Origin: Phycisphaerales bacterium
GTDB lineage: Bacteria; Planctomycetota; Phycisphaerae; UBA1845; UTPLA1
NCBI GenBank assembly: GCA_020639075.1
Contig: JACKHI010000001.1
Location: forward strand, 5,022,001 to 5,086,000
Length of the DNA: 64,000 nucleotides
Reading direction: 5' to 3'
This document shows positions 43,144 to 50,820 of the stretch, in pieces. Position 1 is the first letter of the stretch, and the number at the start of each line of letters is the position of its first letter. The position numbers were made by a program, and so were the translations under genes. A model generated the notes under the pieces. That model saw only the letters and a program-made list of their open reading frames with translations. It was not told the origin of the DNA and made no database searches.

Positions 43144-43749
43144 TCAGGCGCGCACCTTGGAGCGCGTCGACTTCTTCTTTGTTGCGGCGCGGGACTTCGA
43201 TGCCGGCCGTTTCGATGTTGTTGACGTTTTCTTCGTCCCGGCCGATCGCTTCGCCGCCGCTTTCGTCTTCGTTTTCTTCTTGTGGTTCAACCCCAGGCTG
43301 CGCGCACGCGTCGCCGCGAGCGGTGCATGCTTGAGCGCCTCGCGAATGATCTTGACGGCCAGATCGGCCTCGGATTCAGCCTCAAAGCTGAACATACCGG
43401 TATATTCATTCCGAACGACCTGTGCGATGAAGAAGTTGATGTTGATGCCCGCCTCCGCCAGGGCCGAGGCGATCTGGCGCCCCAGGCCGACGCGATTCTC
43501 GCCGGAGATGGCGACGCACGGGAATCCCGACTTTCGATAGCCGGCGCGTCGGGCCGCCCGCTGCGAAGCGGCGCCGTCCACCGGAAAGACCTCGATCGTC
43601 GCGCCGGCCTTGTCCGGATGGCTGTAACCCATCACGAGATCCAGATTGACGTTGCCTTCGGCGAGAGGGCTCAACGAGGCGGCAAGGGAGCCGGGCGTGT
43701 TCGACGTCTGCGTGTTCCAAAGGGTTGCCCGCTTCACGGTGACGGCCAT
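43144..43749 (-). CDS. ACT-domain protein with histone-H1-like C-terminal tail
   Basis: 201-aa cytoplasmic protein. Residues about 1-60 and 80-140 form two ACT-like units (LWNTQTSNTPGSLAASLSPL, VFPVDG; CVAISGENRVGLGRQIASAL, NINFFIAQVV, FEAESEADLAVKII). The last 50 residues are almost purely Lys/Ala/Ser/Thr/Arg (KKKTKTKAAAKRSAGTKKTS), like histone H1 and AlgP-type tails that bind nucleic acid. Tandem ACT pairs usually sense amino acids. Combined with a DNA-binding-like tail this could be a regulator or nucleoid-associated sensor; that is inference. GGAGGATCG before ATG 43749 is a strong start signal. Upstream gene of the DUF1573 lipoprotein. Confidence 0.8.
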   Translation of the reverse strand: MAVTVKRATLWNTQTSNTPGSLAASLSPLAEGNVNLDLVMGYSHPDKAGATIEVFPVDGAASQRAARRAGYRKSGFPCVAISGENRVGLGRQIASALAEAGININFFIAQVVRNEYTGMFSFEAESEADLAVKIIREALKHAPLAATRARSLGLNHKKKTKTKAAAKRSAGTKKTSTTSKRPASKSRAATKKKSTRSKVRA

Positions 43750-43912
43750 GGTTCGATCCTCCGTTGATTTTCGGGAACGTATGGGGAGTATCGTCGTCGC
43801 GCGACGCCGGAGCGTGCGGCGGGTCGATATCCTATGAATGTGCGCGTCCTCTCAAGGCGTCCATTCTACCTTCTCTTGACGTTTCTGGCGAGTTTTTTTC
43901 AACTCGACGTGG

Positions 43913-44140
43913 CTACGCGAGTAACCGGAACGTCACGAGGAGCGATACGCCGATCGCGAGCATTCCGCTCAGAATCATGATACACAGTTTGATGGACGCA
44001 AACGGGATCTGCTTGAGTTCGGGGCAGCGAATCGTCTTATACACCAGGCTTACGCTCAGGATCAGCGGCGCCAGCATCAGAAGCCGGCCGACGCCTCGTA
44101 TCTCGATCGGAAGGACGAACAGATCGTAAAGCCACGTCAT
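43913..44140 (-). CDS. Small two-span membrane protein
   Basis: 75-aa protein with two transmembrane helices (LLMLAPLILSVSLVYKTI and LCIMILSGMLAIGVSLLVTF). A short loop between them contains RCPELKQIPFAS. It begins at ATG 44140, which overlaps the stop of the upstream membrane protein gene (ATGA at 44137-44140), so the two are translationally coupled. I do not recognise the family by name. The pair may form a small membrane complex. Confidence 0.75.
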   Translation of the reverse strand: MTWLYDLFVLPIEIRGVGRLLMLAPLILSVSLVYKTIRCPELKQIPFASIKLCIMILSGMLAIGVSLLVTFRLLA

Positions 44141-44607
44141 GATCGTGCCGCCTTTCTTATCAGCGCCGGCGCGCGAGGCCGAGCCGCCGTATGAAGGTGC
44201 TCGACGCGCGCGAGGACATCCAGGATCACCAGCAGGTTGAGCAGGCCCGCGACGCCGGCGTAGATGACGCCGATGTCGCCCGACGGCCATGGCGCCCGGT
44301 AGTTCAGGCTCGCGTCTTTCCTCTCTTTTTCGCGGAGCATTTTGCTCGCCTTGAGCGCGATCAGGGATTGCGGCCCCATGCACAGCTCGGCAGCGATCCA
44401 CGGGCCGTTCTCTCGCTCGGAGACAACCGTGCGAACGCCGCCGACGGCGACGCCCGCCCAGAATGTCGTCGTCACCACGATGAACAGGATAATCGCCCGC
44501 GGTCTATCGCCGATCCACCAGTGGCCAAGGCCCGGCATCAGCCAGGCGAGCAATGCCGCCAGCGGTGCGGACGGAAGAGACTCCTTGGTTTGACTGCGTT
44601 TTGCCAC
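44137..44607 (-). CDS. Polytopic membrane protein of TM2-like type
   Basis: 156-aa protein. The N-terminus has PLAALLAWLMPGLGHWWIGD, the proline-glycine helix pattern of TM2-domain-like proteins, followed by a second helix (AIILFIVVTTTFWAGVAVGG). A third helix is near the C-terminus (GVIYAGVAGLLNLLVILDVL), with a soluble loop of about 45 residues in between. I believe it belongs to a planctomycetal family of uncharacterised membrane proteins. The start is GTG (44607). The stop overlaps the next ATG by ATGA, so it is co-translated with the 75-aa protein. Confidence 0.75.
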   Translation of the reverse strand: MAKRSQTKESLPSAPLAALLAWLMPGLGHWWIGDRPRAIILFIVVTTTFWAGVAVGGVRTVVSERENGPWIAAELCMGPQSLIALKASKMLREKERKDASLNYRAPWPSGDIGVIYAGVAGLLNLLVILDVLARVEHLHTAARPRAPALIRKAARS

Positions 44608-44643
44608 TCAATTCGCTTTCGTGCTGCGGATGGGTCCGGGACG

Positions 44644-44880
44644 TCAGCCCATTGAACAGGGGCCCGCCATGTCGCCGCATCGACCGCAACCGCCGGTGGG
44701 CAATGGACTGGATTTCGCCGAGCGGCCCTCGCTGGATCTCGCGGCGAAGACGCTGAACTGGCGCGTGATTTGATTGCCGCCGCATGCCGGACAGCGCAAT
44801 GCGGATTCATCCTTGGAATTGCGAACCAGTTCCTCGAAGGCCTTGTCGCATGCATCGCAATGGAATTCATGAATCGGCAT
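44644..44880 (-). CDS. FmdB-type zinc-ribbon protein
   Basis: 78-aa protein beginning MPIHEFHCDACDKAFEEL, the FmdB/zf-ribbon signature (M-P-x-Y/H-E-F-x-C-x2-C-x3-F). The second Cys pair RCPACGGNQI completes one zinc ribbon. A C-terminal CGRCG...C segment adds three more cysteines. FmdB proteins are named for a link to formamidase regulation, but most have no known role. Start at 44880 fits the family N-terminus; a longer frame to 44925 adds unrelated residues. It is transcribed away from the Rpe-like gene. Confidence 0.85.
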   Translation of the reverse strand: MPIHEFHCDACDKAFEELVRNSKDESALRCPACGGNQITRQFSVFAARSSEGRSAKSSPLPTGGCGRCGDMAGPCSMG

Positions 44881-45071
44881 GATGAATACCTGAAAAACGC
44901 ATCCTGAATCCGGATCTTTCGTCAACGTCCAGTATAGAGGGGCGGGCCTGCGGCAACAATTCCCGATATCCGCATCGCGAACGGGATGCGTGAGCCGGAT
45001 TCATCGCCGCCGTGGACATGCATGCCGCCATGGCTAGGATAGGCCTGGACACGCAAACGCGAGGAAAATCC

Positions 45072-45746
45072 ATGGCTGCGGCGAGACCTTTCAAATTAAT
45101 GGCGTCGATTCTGGCTGGGGATGCGTTAAATCTCCTGGATGCGATCCGGATGGCGGAGACCGCCGGCGCCGACTGGATTTCACTCGACGTCTCCGATGGT
45201 CATTTCGTCCCCACGATCAGCTTCGGCGAGGAAGTCGTGCGCCGCAGCTGCCAGGAGACGAAACTCCCCGTCGAAGTCCACCTGATGGTCAGCCGCCCCG
45301 ACGACTGGATCGAGCGGATGGACGGCTGCGGCCATCATCAGATGCTCTTCCATCTCGAAGCCAGCCAGCGGGCGATGGGCGTCGTCAATGCGATCCGGAA
45401 GAAGGGCGTTCGACCCGGCGTCGCCATCAATCCCGAGACGCCGGCCGAAGCCCTGATCACGCTTCTGCCATACATCGACAGCGTCTGCATGATGGGCATC
45501 GCCCCCGGATTCGCCGGACAGAAACTGCTCGACTATACGTTTACGAAGTGTGCTCGCCTGCGCGAATTGATTGATTCGACAGGCAGCAAGGCGACGATCA
45601 CGATCGACGGGGGCGTCAAGGCGCACAACGCCAGGCAACTCGTCGAGGCCGGCGCCGATGTGCTCGTCGTGTCGTCGGGCCTGTACGGCAGCGAGAACCC
45701 CGCGGAAAGCCTCAACGAAATTCGCCGGATCGTCTCCGGCGACTGA
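45072..45746 (+). CDS. Ribulose-phosphate 3-epimerase-like protein
   Basis: 224-aa TIM-barrel protein of the Rpe family, whose members interconvert ribulose-5-P and xylulose-5-P. Motifs: ASILAGDALNLLDAI, LDVSDGHFVPTISFG, VEVHLMVSRPDDWIERM, MGIAPGFAGQ (phosphate loop) and TITIDGGVKAHN (last Asp). In canonical Rpe the first metal ligand is His in H-x-D (HLDVMDGHFVPN). Here it is Ser (ISLDVSDG), and the loop MSVNPGFGGQ reads MGIAPGFAGQ. The other ligands (Asp, His of EVHLMV, Asp) remain. It may be a divergent Rpe or an epimerase for another sugar phosphate. ATG 45072 has GAGGAAA upstream. Confidence 0.82.
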   Translation: MAAARPFKLMASILAGDALNLLDAIRMAETAGADWISLDVSDGHFVPTISFGEEVVRRSCQETKLPVEVHLMVSRPDDWIERMDGCGHHQMLFHLEASQRAMGVVNAIRKKGVRPGVAINPETPAEALITLLPYIDSVCMMGIAPGFAGQKLLDYTFTKCARLRELIDSTGSKATITIDGGVKAHNARQLVEAGADVLVVSSGLYGSENPAESLNEIRRIVSGD

Positions 45747-45771
45747 TGCATCTCATTCGAGAAAAAAGAGA

Positions 45772-45809
45772 CAATCGCGACAACGCCGCATGCGGCGTTG
45801 TCGCGATTG
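45772..45809. terminator. 38-bp perfect palindrome, probable bidirectional terminator
   Basis: Both arms are 19 bases, beginning CAATCGCGACAACGCCGCA. It lies between the convergent Rpe-like gene and the sigma/anti-sigma pair. On the minus strand it is followed by TCTC and six T, a fair terminator; on the plus strand by CGTTTGC, weaker. Confidence 0.75.
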
Positions 45810-45929
45810 CGTTTGCTCCCGGGGTTTGAGTAAGAGGACTTGGGGAAGGGAGCAGGGACTCGGAATCTTGAAATGGACGTGAGTCACATCCAATAGATGT
45901 GTCGTCGCAGATCGGCGGTCCTTGCAGCG

Positions 45930-46232
45930 TCATTCATTTTTTTTCTGGGAATTCTCGGCGTCGCGCAAGGTGCGGGCGAGGCGATCCCGGGCATCGGCAG
46001 GGAGGCCGGCGTCCACCGCCGGCGTGGCGCTCGATTCGTCGCGCAGATGCGCGATCGCCTCGTCCAGAATACGGATCTGATTCGCGGCGATCCGGCAGGA
46101 CTTGCAGACGAGCTGATGCGCGGACATGGCGACGCGCTCGACGCGCGTCAGCGGCTCGAGGGCCTGTTGGGATCGAAGCCGGTCGGCTTCTTCACAACGG
46201 AGCGTCAGGATGTACCAGAGCTTGCCGAACAT
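45930..46232 (-). CDS. Putative zinc-finger anti-sigma factor
   Basis: 100-aa soluble protein. It carries SAHQLVCKSCRIAANQIRIL, an H-x3-C-x2-C arrangement like the zinc-associated anti-sigma (ZAS) domain, preceded by a helix (ALEPLTRVERVAM). No transmembrane segment follows, so it would be a cytoplasmic anti-sigma factor. Its ATG overlaps the stop of the ECF sigma gene (TAATG at 46230-46234), so the two are translationally coupled, as is usual for sigma/anti-sigma pairs. Function is inferred from motif and context. Confidence 0.72.
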   Translation of the reverse strand: MFGKLWYILTLRCEEADRLRSQQALEPLTRVERVAMSAHQLVCKSCRIAANQIRILDEAIAHLRDESSATPAVDAGLPADARDRLARTLRDAENSQKKNE

Positions 46233-46891
46233 TATCCGCGTTTCGATCGTTCCTCGTCATTTCCAAACCAGCGCCGGCCCAGACAAACGCGCAGCCGCAG
46301 CTTCGCGCGATGCACGAGCGTCCAGAGATTCGTCGAACTGACATCCAGACACTTGCAAACTTCGTCGGACGGCACGTCATCCAGCACACGAAGGCAGAAG
46401 GCCTCGCGCATCGGACTCGGCAGTGCGCCGACGCATTCGCCGAGTATCCGCTGAAATTCCTCGGATTCCAGCGTCGATCCCGCCACGTGCCAATCGTCTG
46501 GACGCCGGATCCAAATGCCGTCGTCAAAAAGCGATTCCTGGTTCGAATCCACCGAGACCGACCGCTCTCTGTCTTTTCGCCGTTTTCGCAGCAGGTCGAT
46601 GAGCTTGTATCGCAATATTCCAATCAACCACGTGCGTTCGCTGGACCGGCCGTCAAACGTCGAGCGGGCCGCCAACGCAGCCAGCATTGCCTCCTGAACG
46701 GCATCCTCCGCCAGTTCGGCGGATGAGATTCGCAATAGTGCGAATCGATACATCGCGTCGCCATGCAGTTCCACCCATCGGGCCGGATCGGACAATCCTC
46801 GCGCGGCGTCGGATGCCTTGTCGGCATCGCGCGCGGAAATGCCCGTTTTCCGGCGTGTCCCGTCCCGATTGTCGATCGCTGGTTCGCTCAC
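46232..46891 (-). CDS. ECF RNA polymerase sigma factor
   Basis: 219-aa sigma-70 family protein. Region 2: ARWVELHGDAMYRFALLRIS, AEDAVQEAMLAALAARSTFD, ERTWLIGILRYKLIDLLRKR. Region 4: LPSPMREAFCLRVLDDVPSD followed by the helix-turn-helix VCKCLDVSSTNLWTLVHRAK. The open frame extends upstream to 47071, but that runs into the terminator of the preceding gene. GTG 46891 (VSEPAID) is therefore preferred, with a possible -10 TACAAT about 20 bases upstream. Coupled by overlap to the zinc-finger anti-sigma gene, which probably holds it inactive until a signal, perhaps redox or metal, is sensed. Confidence 0.87.
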   Translation of the reverse strand: MSEPAIDNRDGTRRKTGISARDADKASDAARGLSDPARWVELHGDAMYRFALLRISSAELAEDAVQEAMLAALAARSTFDGRSSERTWLIGILRYKLIDLLRKRRKDRERSVSVDSNQESLFDDGIWIRRPDDWHVAGSTLESEEFQRILGECVGALPSPMREAFCLRVLDDVPSDEVCKCLDVSSTNLWTLVHRAKLRLRVCLGRRWFGNDEERSKRG

Positions 46892-47072
46892 GGCGTTACA
46901 TTCTGCAAGTTGATTGTAATCACGCCCTGCGGATTTCGCGTCGCCGAATGGAACGCCAGCCCGAGAATTTCGACCGAAAATCGCTGCAATCAGGCATCCG
47001 TTGTTCACTCCGACAACCGCGAGGGGGCGCGCCGCGGCCTCATTGGTCCCGTGCATTCTTGCGGATTCCATG

Positions 47073-47109
47073 AAAAAGGCCCCCTCTCGCAGTCATGCGA
47101 AAGGGGGCC
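47073..47109 (-). terminator. Intrinsic terminator of the lamin-tail/Cys-repeat gene
   Basis: Stem GGCCCCCT / AGGGGGCC (47078-47085 with 47102-47109) with inner CGCA/TGCG pairing, followed on the minus strand by five T (47077-47073), 36 bases past the stop codon. Confidence 0.9.
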
Positions 47110-47144
47110 GTTTGACCGATTGAGCGTGGGAATGTCTTGCTCGA

Positions 47145-49289
47145 CTAGCGCTGCGTTCGTCGCTTTCGGCGGACGCGACGCTTCATGCCGATGATCCCCA
47201 CGAATGTGCCGATCGCGCTGACGACAACGCATGGACCGCACAACGGAATGCCGAACAACGTCTGGAATAGGAAAAAGACAGGGAAGCAACCCGTGTCCGG
47301 CGTCGTTTGCGGCTCCGGCTCGGTATTGTCGTTTCCGTTGTCATTCGAGTTCCCGTTGTCATTGGAATTGTCGTTGGCGTTGTTATTGCCATTCGTGTTG
47401 CTGTTGTCGTTGGGTTGCGGATTCGGCGTCGGAGTCGTGCAACTCGCATTCGCACACGTCGTACCGTCACCCTGATAGGTGCCGCTGCAATTGGCCTGCT
47501 CCACTTCCGTACAGGAGCCGTCCCCGGCGCAGCAGGCGCCGATCGTCGGCTGCGTCTGGGGACATTCTGTCGACGCACAATCCGAACCGAATCCCTGCCA
47601 GCTTCCACTCGCTGCGGTACATTCGGAGTCCGTCATCTCCAGGCACGATCCATCACCGAAACAGCAGGCGGCGGCGGGCTGAGCGCACTGCGCCGTGGCG
47701 CAATCCGATCCGGCGCCCTGCCACATGCCGCCGTCTGCCTCGCAACTCGCGAGCGTCGCGCTCGCGCATGTTCCGTTTTCCAGACAACACGCCGCGACGA
47801 CCGGTACGCACACGGTCGTTGCACACTCACTGCCGTATCCCTGCCACACGCCGCCGCCGTTCGTGCAATCCGCATCCGTCACCTCGGCGCACGTCCCGTC
47901 GACATAACAGCATGCGGCTGAAGGTTGGGGACACGTCACGCCCATACAGTCGCTGCCGTAGCCCTGCCATTTGCCGCTGCCGGCGCCACAGCTCGTTTCG
48001 GTCTGCATTTCGCAGTCACCGTTCGGCAGGCAGCAGGCCGCAACCGGCTGCGGGCAATCCGCCGTCATACAATCCGAGCCGGCGCCTTGCCACGTACCGC
48101 CGTTCGTCGCGCACTCGTCGGCCGTCGCGCTTTCGCACGAACCGTCGTCATAGCAGCAGGCCGCGACGGGCTGCGGACACATGACGTTCGCGCACATCGT
48201 CGATGCACCGTCCCACGTGCCGCCGTCCGTCGAACAGCTCGCCTCCGTGACCTCATCACAGGTGCCGTTCGGCAGGCAGCACGCACCGATCAGACAATTG
48301 ATGCCCGTGCAATCCGTTCCATCGCCGAAGTACGTCTCTCCCGCGGCGACGCAGTTCACGCCCAGAGCGATTTCGCACAGCCCGTCGTCGCGGCAGCAGG
48401 CGCCGACGGCGCCGCAGTCGATGTTGGAACAAAGCGATTCGTCGCCGCCGAAACGGCCGCCCATTTCCCGACATGCAAGAATCGTGACGGCATCGGTGCA
48501 CACGTCGTCGAGACAGCACGCGCCTCGGAACAGGCCGCAATCCGCGTTTTGTGCGATGTTCGGCTGGCCGGGCGTCGCGCAGCGACGGCTGAAGTCCGCG
48601 GCGCTGTTGTTCGTATCGACGCCGTCGGGGTATCGAGACAGTCCAAGCTCGAAAACAGCTGGATCCGACAACGACAGGCCGTCGCCTTCGTTCCAGGGGG
48701 CCGCAACCTGACCCTCGTAGCTCAGTGCGTCAATGACGTCGAATCCGCGCACAGGAACGCTTCGAATGATCGCCACCGCATCCGGCGCACCGTTCTGGAT
48801 CATGTCCGTGTCCGGCGATGCATCGAGATCGCAGTTCGGCACCGTCGCGTTGTTCGCGCAGATGACGAAGTAATCCCCCGCGGCCAGGTCGACGTTCGGC
48901 AGTTCGATCGTTCGATAGATCGCACCGCCGTCGCCGTCGATAAGCACCACGGCGAACGGATCCAGGTTCAACGGTCCGGCTCCCGTGTTCTTCAATTCGA
49001 TAAACTCGGCCCGGTCCGGAATCGTCTCCTGATCGTAATCGATCTCATTGATGACGAGCGTCGGATGGCAGTTGGCCGCGCCGCAGTCGACGCCGTCGCC
49101 CTGATAGCTGCCGAGGGCGATCGTCTCGCAGGAGAGTTCGGACATGCTGACGCAGTCGCCGTTCGTCAGGCAGCACGCGCCGTCTGTCTGCGCTCGAGCG
49201 ATCCCCGAGGCGGAAAGCACGAGGCAGATCGTGATGAGGACAAGAGAGATTGCCGGAGTGGGGCGTTTCGTACGAACCGAGGCGTTCAT
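47145..49289 (-). CDS. Surface protein: lamin-tail domain, ten cysteine modules, N/D linker, C-terminal anchor
   Basis: 714-aa exported protein. The signal peptide is AISLVLITICLVLSASGIARA. One cysteine module (GACCLTNGDCVSMSELSC) is followed by a lamin-tail-like domain (TLVINEIDYDQETIPDRAEF, FIELKNTGAGPLNLDPF, LSRYPDGVDTNN). Nine further modules of about 40 residues follow, each ACC-x3-G-x-C-x7-C...W-x-G-x-G-S-x-C-x4-C. Then comes a 40-residue Asn/Asp/Ser/Gly linker (NDNSNDNGNSNDNGNDN) and a C-terminal hydrophobic helix (CGPCVVVSAIGTFVGIIG) ending in RRVRRKRRTQR. This layout of linker, helix and basic tail looks like a sorting signal distinct from PEP-CTERM. No catalytic motif is visible. 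Likely displayed on the cell surface. Confidence 0.87.
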   Translation of the reverse strand: MNASVRTKRPTPAISLVLITICLVLSASGIARAQTDGACCLTNGDCVSMSELSCETIALGSYQGDGVDCGAANCHPTLVINEIDYDQETIPDRAEFIELKNTGAGPLNLDPFAVVLIDGDGGAIYRTIELPNVDLAAGDYFVICANNATVPNCDLDASPDTDMIQNGAPDAVAIIRSVPVRGFDVIDALSYEGQVAAPWNEGDGLSLSDPAVFELGLSRYPDGVDTNNSAADFSRRCATPGQPNIAQNADCGLFRGACCLDDVCTDAVTILACREMGGRFGGDESLCSNIDCGAVGACCRDDGLCEIALGVNCVAAGETYFGDGTDCTGINCLIGACCLPNGTCDEVTEASCSTDGGTWDGASTMCANVMCPQPVAACCYDDGSCESATADECATNGGTWQGAGSDCMTADCPQPVAACCLPNGDCEMQTETSCGAGSGKWQGYGSDCMGVTCPQPSAACCYVDGTCAEVTDADCTNGGGVWQGYGSECATTVCVPVVAACCLENGTCASATLASCEADGGMWQGAGSDCATAQCAQPAAACCFGDGSCLEMTDSECTAASGSWQGFGSDCASTECPQTQPTIGACCAGDGSCTEVEQANCSGTYQGDGTTCANASCTTPTPNPQPNDNSNTNGNNNANDNSNDNGNSNDNGNDNTEPEPQTTPDTGCFPVFFLFQTLFGIPLCGPCVVVSAIGTFVGIIGMKRRVRRKRRTQR

Positions 49290-49745
49290 GAAGCGTTCCT
49301 TGTGATGAGACAGTTGCTTTGGATTTCGTCAGTGCGCGCAGGCGCGAATGCACGTGTGTACAAAGTCCCGGCGATTCGATTGTCAGCTTGAAGTTCTGCT
49401 TCACACGGCGAGTGCTGAGCGGAATCGGCCCTTTTTTCGATAGTACAAGCGTATCACGACCGATCCGCGTTGCAACACGAAACGCGTCCGATTCGCCAAG
49501 ATCAGTACTGAAAAAGCCGATGCAAAGCGCAGTAAATGCCGAACTGACCGATAAGCGCGCAACGCTCAACATGCGGTCGCGCAAATGCGACACAGTGCCT
49601 CGCAGAAGGCACACGAGAGATTTCAGCATGTAATTCAGTTCGTATTTGCGATTGTGATGTCGCCTGCCCCGCCGCGTAGTGGTCGAGCGCTTCGCTAATC
49701 CCCAAACCGCCGGCGCCGTCCGACTGGATTGACGCCTATCAATCG
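49290..49745. other. Intergenic region
   Basis: About 455 bases between the surface protein start and the EamA transporter 3' end. No supported gene, repeat or terminator hairpin seen. The promoter for the surface protein should lie near 49300-49400. Confidence 0.4.
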
Positions 49746-50654
49746 CTACACCGCACTCCGCGACTTGCCGCGCGAGCGCGCCCGATTGTCCAGCCACGTC
49801 TTCAATGTCGTCGCGCCGAGAATGATCGCACCGCCGACGATCGACCACGCGTGCGGCGACTCCCGCTGGAACGCATACGTCCAGATCGGATTCAGCACCG
49901 GCTCGATCAACAGCAGAATGACCGCTTCAAATGCCGGTACGTGCGCGACTGCCCGCGTGAGGAGAATGTAGGCGAGCGCTATCTGGAAGATGCCCAGGTA
50001 GCCGATAAGCGCTCCGTCGAGCGGCTTGAAATGCGCGACAGGGAATGCAAACGCCGCGCAGGCGCCGAACGCCATCAGGTTGCCGATCACGATCGCCGGC
50101 GCCGCGGCGTTGCGTTCGCCGCTGTCCTTTCGCAGGAGCCGCAGCCCCATGATCGTGCCCGCCCAGGCGAGACCGCTGAGGACGGCGATCAGGTTGCCGT
50201 CGCGGATGTTCGGCGCCGTCTCCTGGTCTCGTTCTCCCGCGTAGAAGAAGAGCAACATGCCGACGATCATTAGGGCGATGATGCCGAAGTCGCGCTTCTG
50301 AATCTGTTCGCGCAGAACGAACGGGCTCAACAGCAGCACATAGAGCGGCGCCGTGTCCTGAAGGAAAATTGCGTTGGCCGACGTCGTCAGCTTGTTGGCG
50401 ACGACGAACATCACCATCGTCGCACCATAGAACGCCCCGACGATCGCGGCGCGCCGCGTCCAGCCCGATCGCGCAGCGCGAACGGCCATGAAGATAAAAC
50501 CGGCGGCGATCAGCGAACGAAAGCCGGCGATTTGCCACGGCGACAGCGAACACGCCTTGATCGCGGCCCCGCCCGTCGAAAAGAGCAGGGCGGCGGCGAC
50601 GATCTCCAGCCGCGGACGCAGTTCGCCAAGTACAGGTTTCGTGTCGATGTTCAG
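49746..50654 (-). CDS. EamA-family (DMT) transporter, non-canonical start
   Basis: Drug/metabolite transporter superfamily protein with two EamA repeats and about ten helices. The first ATG is at 50489 (MAVRAARSGW), but the in-frame sequence upstream clearly continues the fold: LRPRLEIVAAALLFSTGGAA, IKACSLSPWQIAGFRSLIAA. This restores the missing first helices and gives a normal 300-aa length. No ATG, GTG or TTG occurs in frame before a stop near 50690. The best candidates are CTG 50654 or ATC 50648, the latter eight bases after GGAG. Substrate unknown. Either a rare start codon is used or the original start was lost by mutation. Confidence 0.82.
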   Translation of the reverse strand: MNIDTKPVLGELRPRLEIVAAALLFSTGGAAIKACSLSPWQIAGFRSLIAAGFIFMAVRAARSGWTRRAAIVGAFYGATMVMFVVANKLTTSANAIFLQDTAPLYVLLLSPFVLREQIQKRDFGIIALMIVGMLLFFYAGERDQETAPNIRDGNLIAVLSGLAWAGTIMGLRLLRKDSGERNAAAPAIVIGNLMAFGACAAFAFPVAHFKPLDGALIGYLGIFQIALAYILLTRAVAHVPAFEAVILLLIEPVLNPIWTYAFQRESPHAWSIVGGAIILGATTLKTWLDNRARSRGKSRSAV

Positions 50655-50720
50655 TGCTCCGAGAAATGCCTGGTTGTTTGCACGATGCGTATTGATTCAA
50701 TGCGCGACCAGCGTGTTTTG

Positions 50721-50765
50721 GGTCTGGATGGCCCATCGCTTCAGCGGTGGGGGCGCGATGATGGC
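50721..50765 (+). repeat. CTTCAG hairpin repeat
   Basis: GGCCCATCG-CTTCAG-CGGTGGGGGCGCGATGATGG. Same family as 55248-55290, 55307-55349 and, in reverse orientation, the ends of the duplication at 14659-14701 and 14813-14855. Confidence 0.7.
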
Positions 50766-50820
50766 GTCGCGCACCATCGCTGCAATCTGTCGCCGGATTC
50801 GACTCTCTGAGTGCACCGGT

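Noticed and set aside
46891..47071. Longer N-terminus for the ECF sigma factor
   Set aside because: It would start inside the terminator of the upstream gene and adds residues unlike sigma region 2.
47925..49391. A 488-codon plus-strand frame opposite the lamin-tail/Cys-repeat gene
   Set aside because: No recognisable domain; the minus-strand product has clear repeats, a signal peptide, an anchor and its own terminator.
49045..49848. A 267-codon minus-strand frame overlapping the start of the surface protein
   Set aside because: Low-complexity Arg/Ser composition, no start signal, and conflicts with the signal peptide of the real gene.
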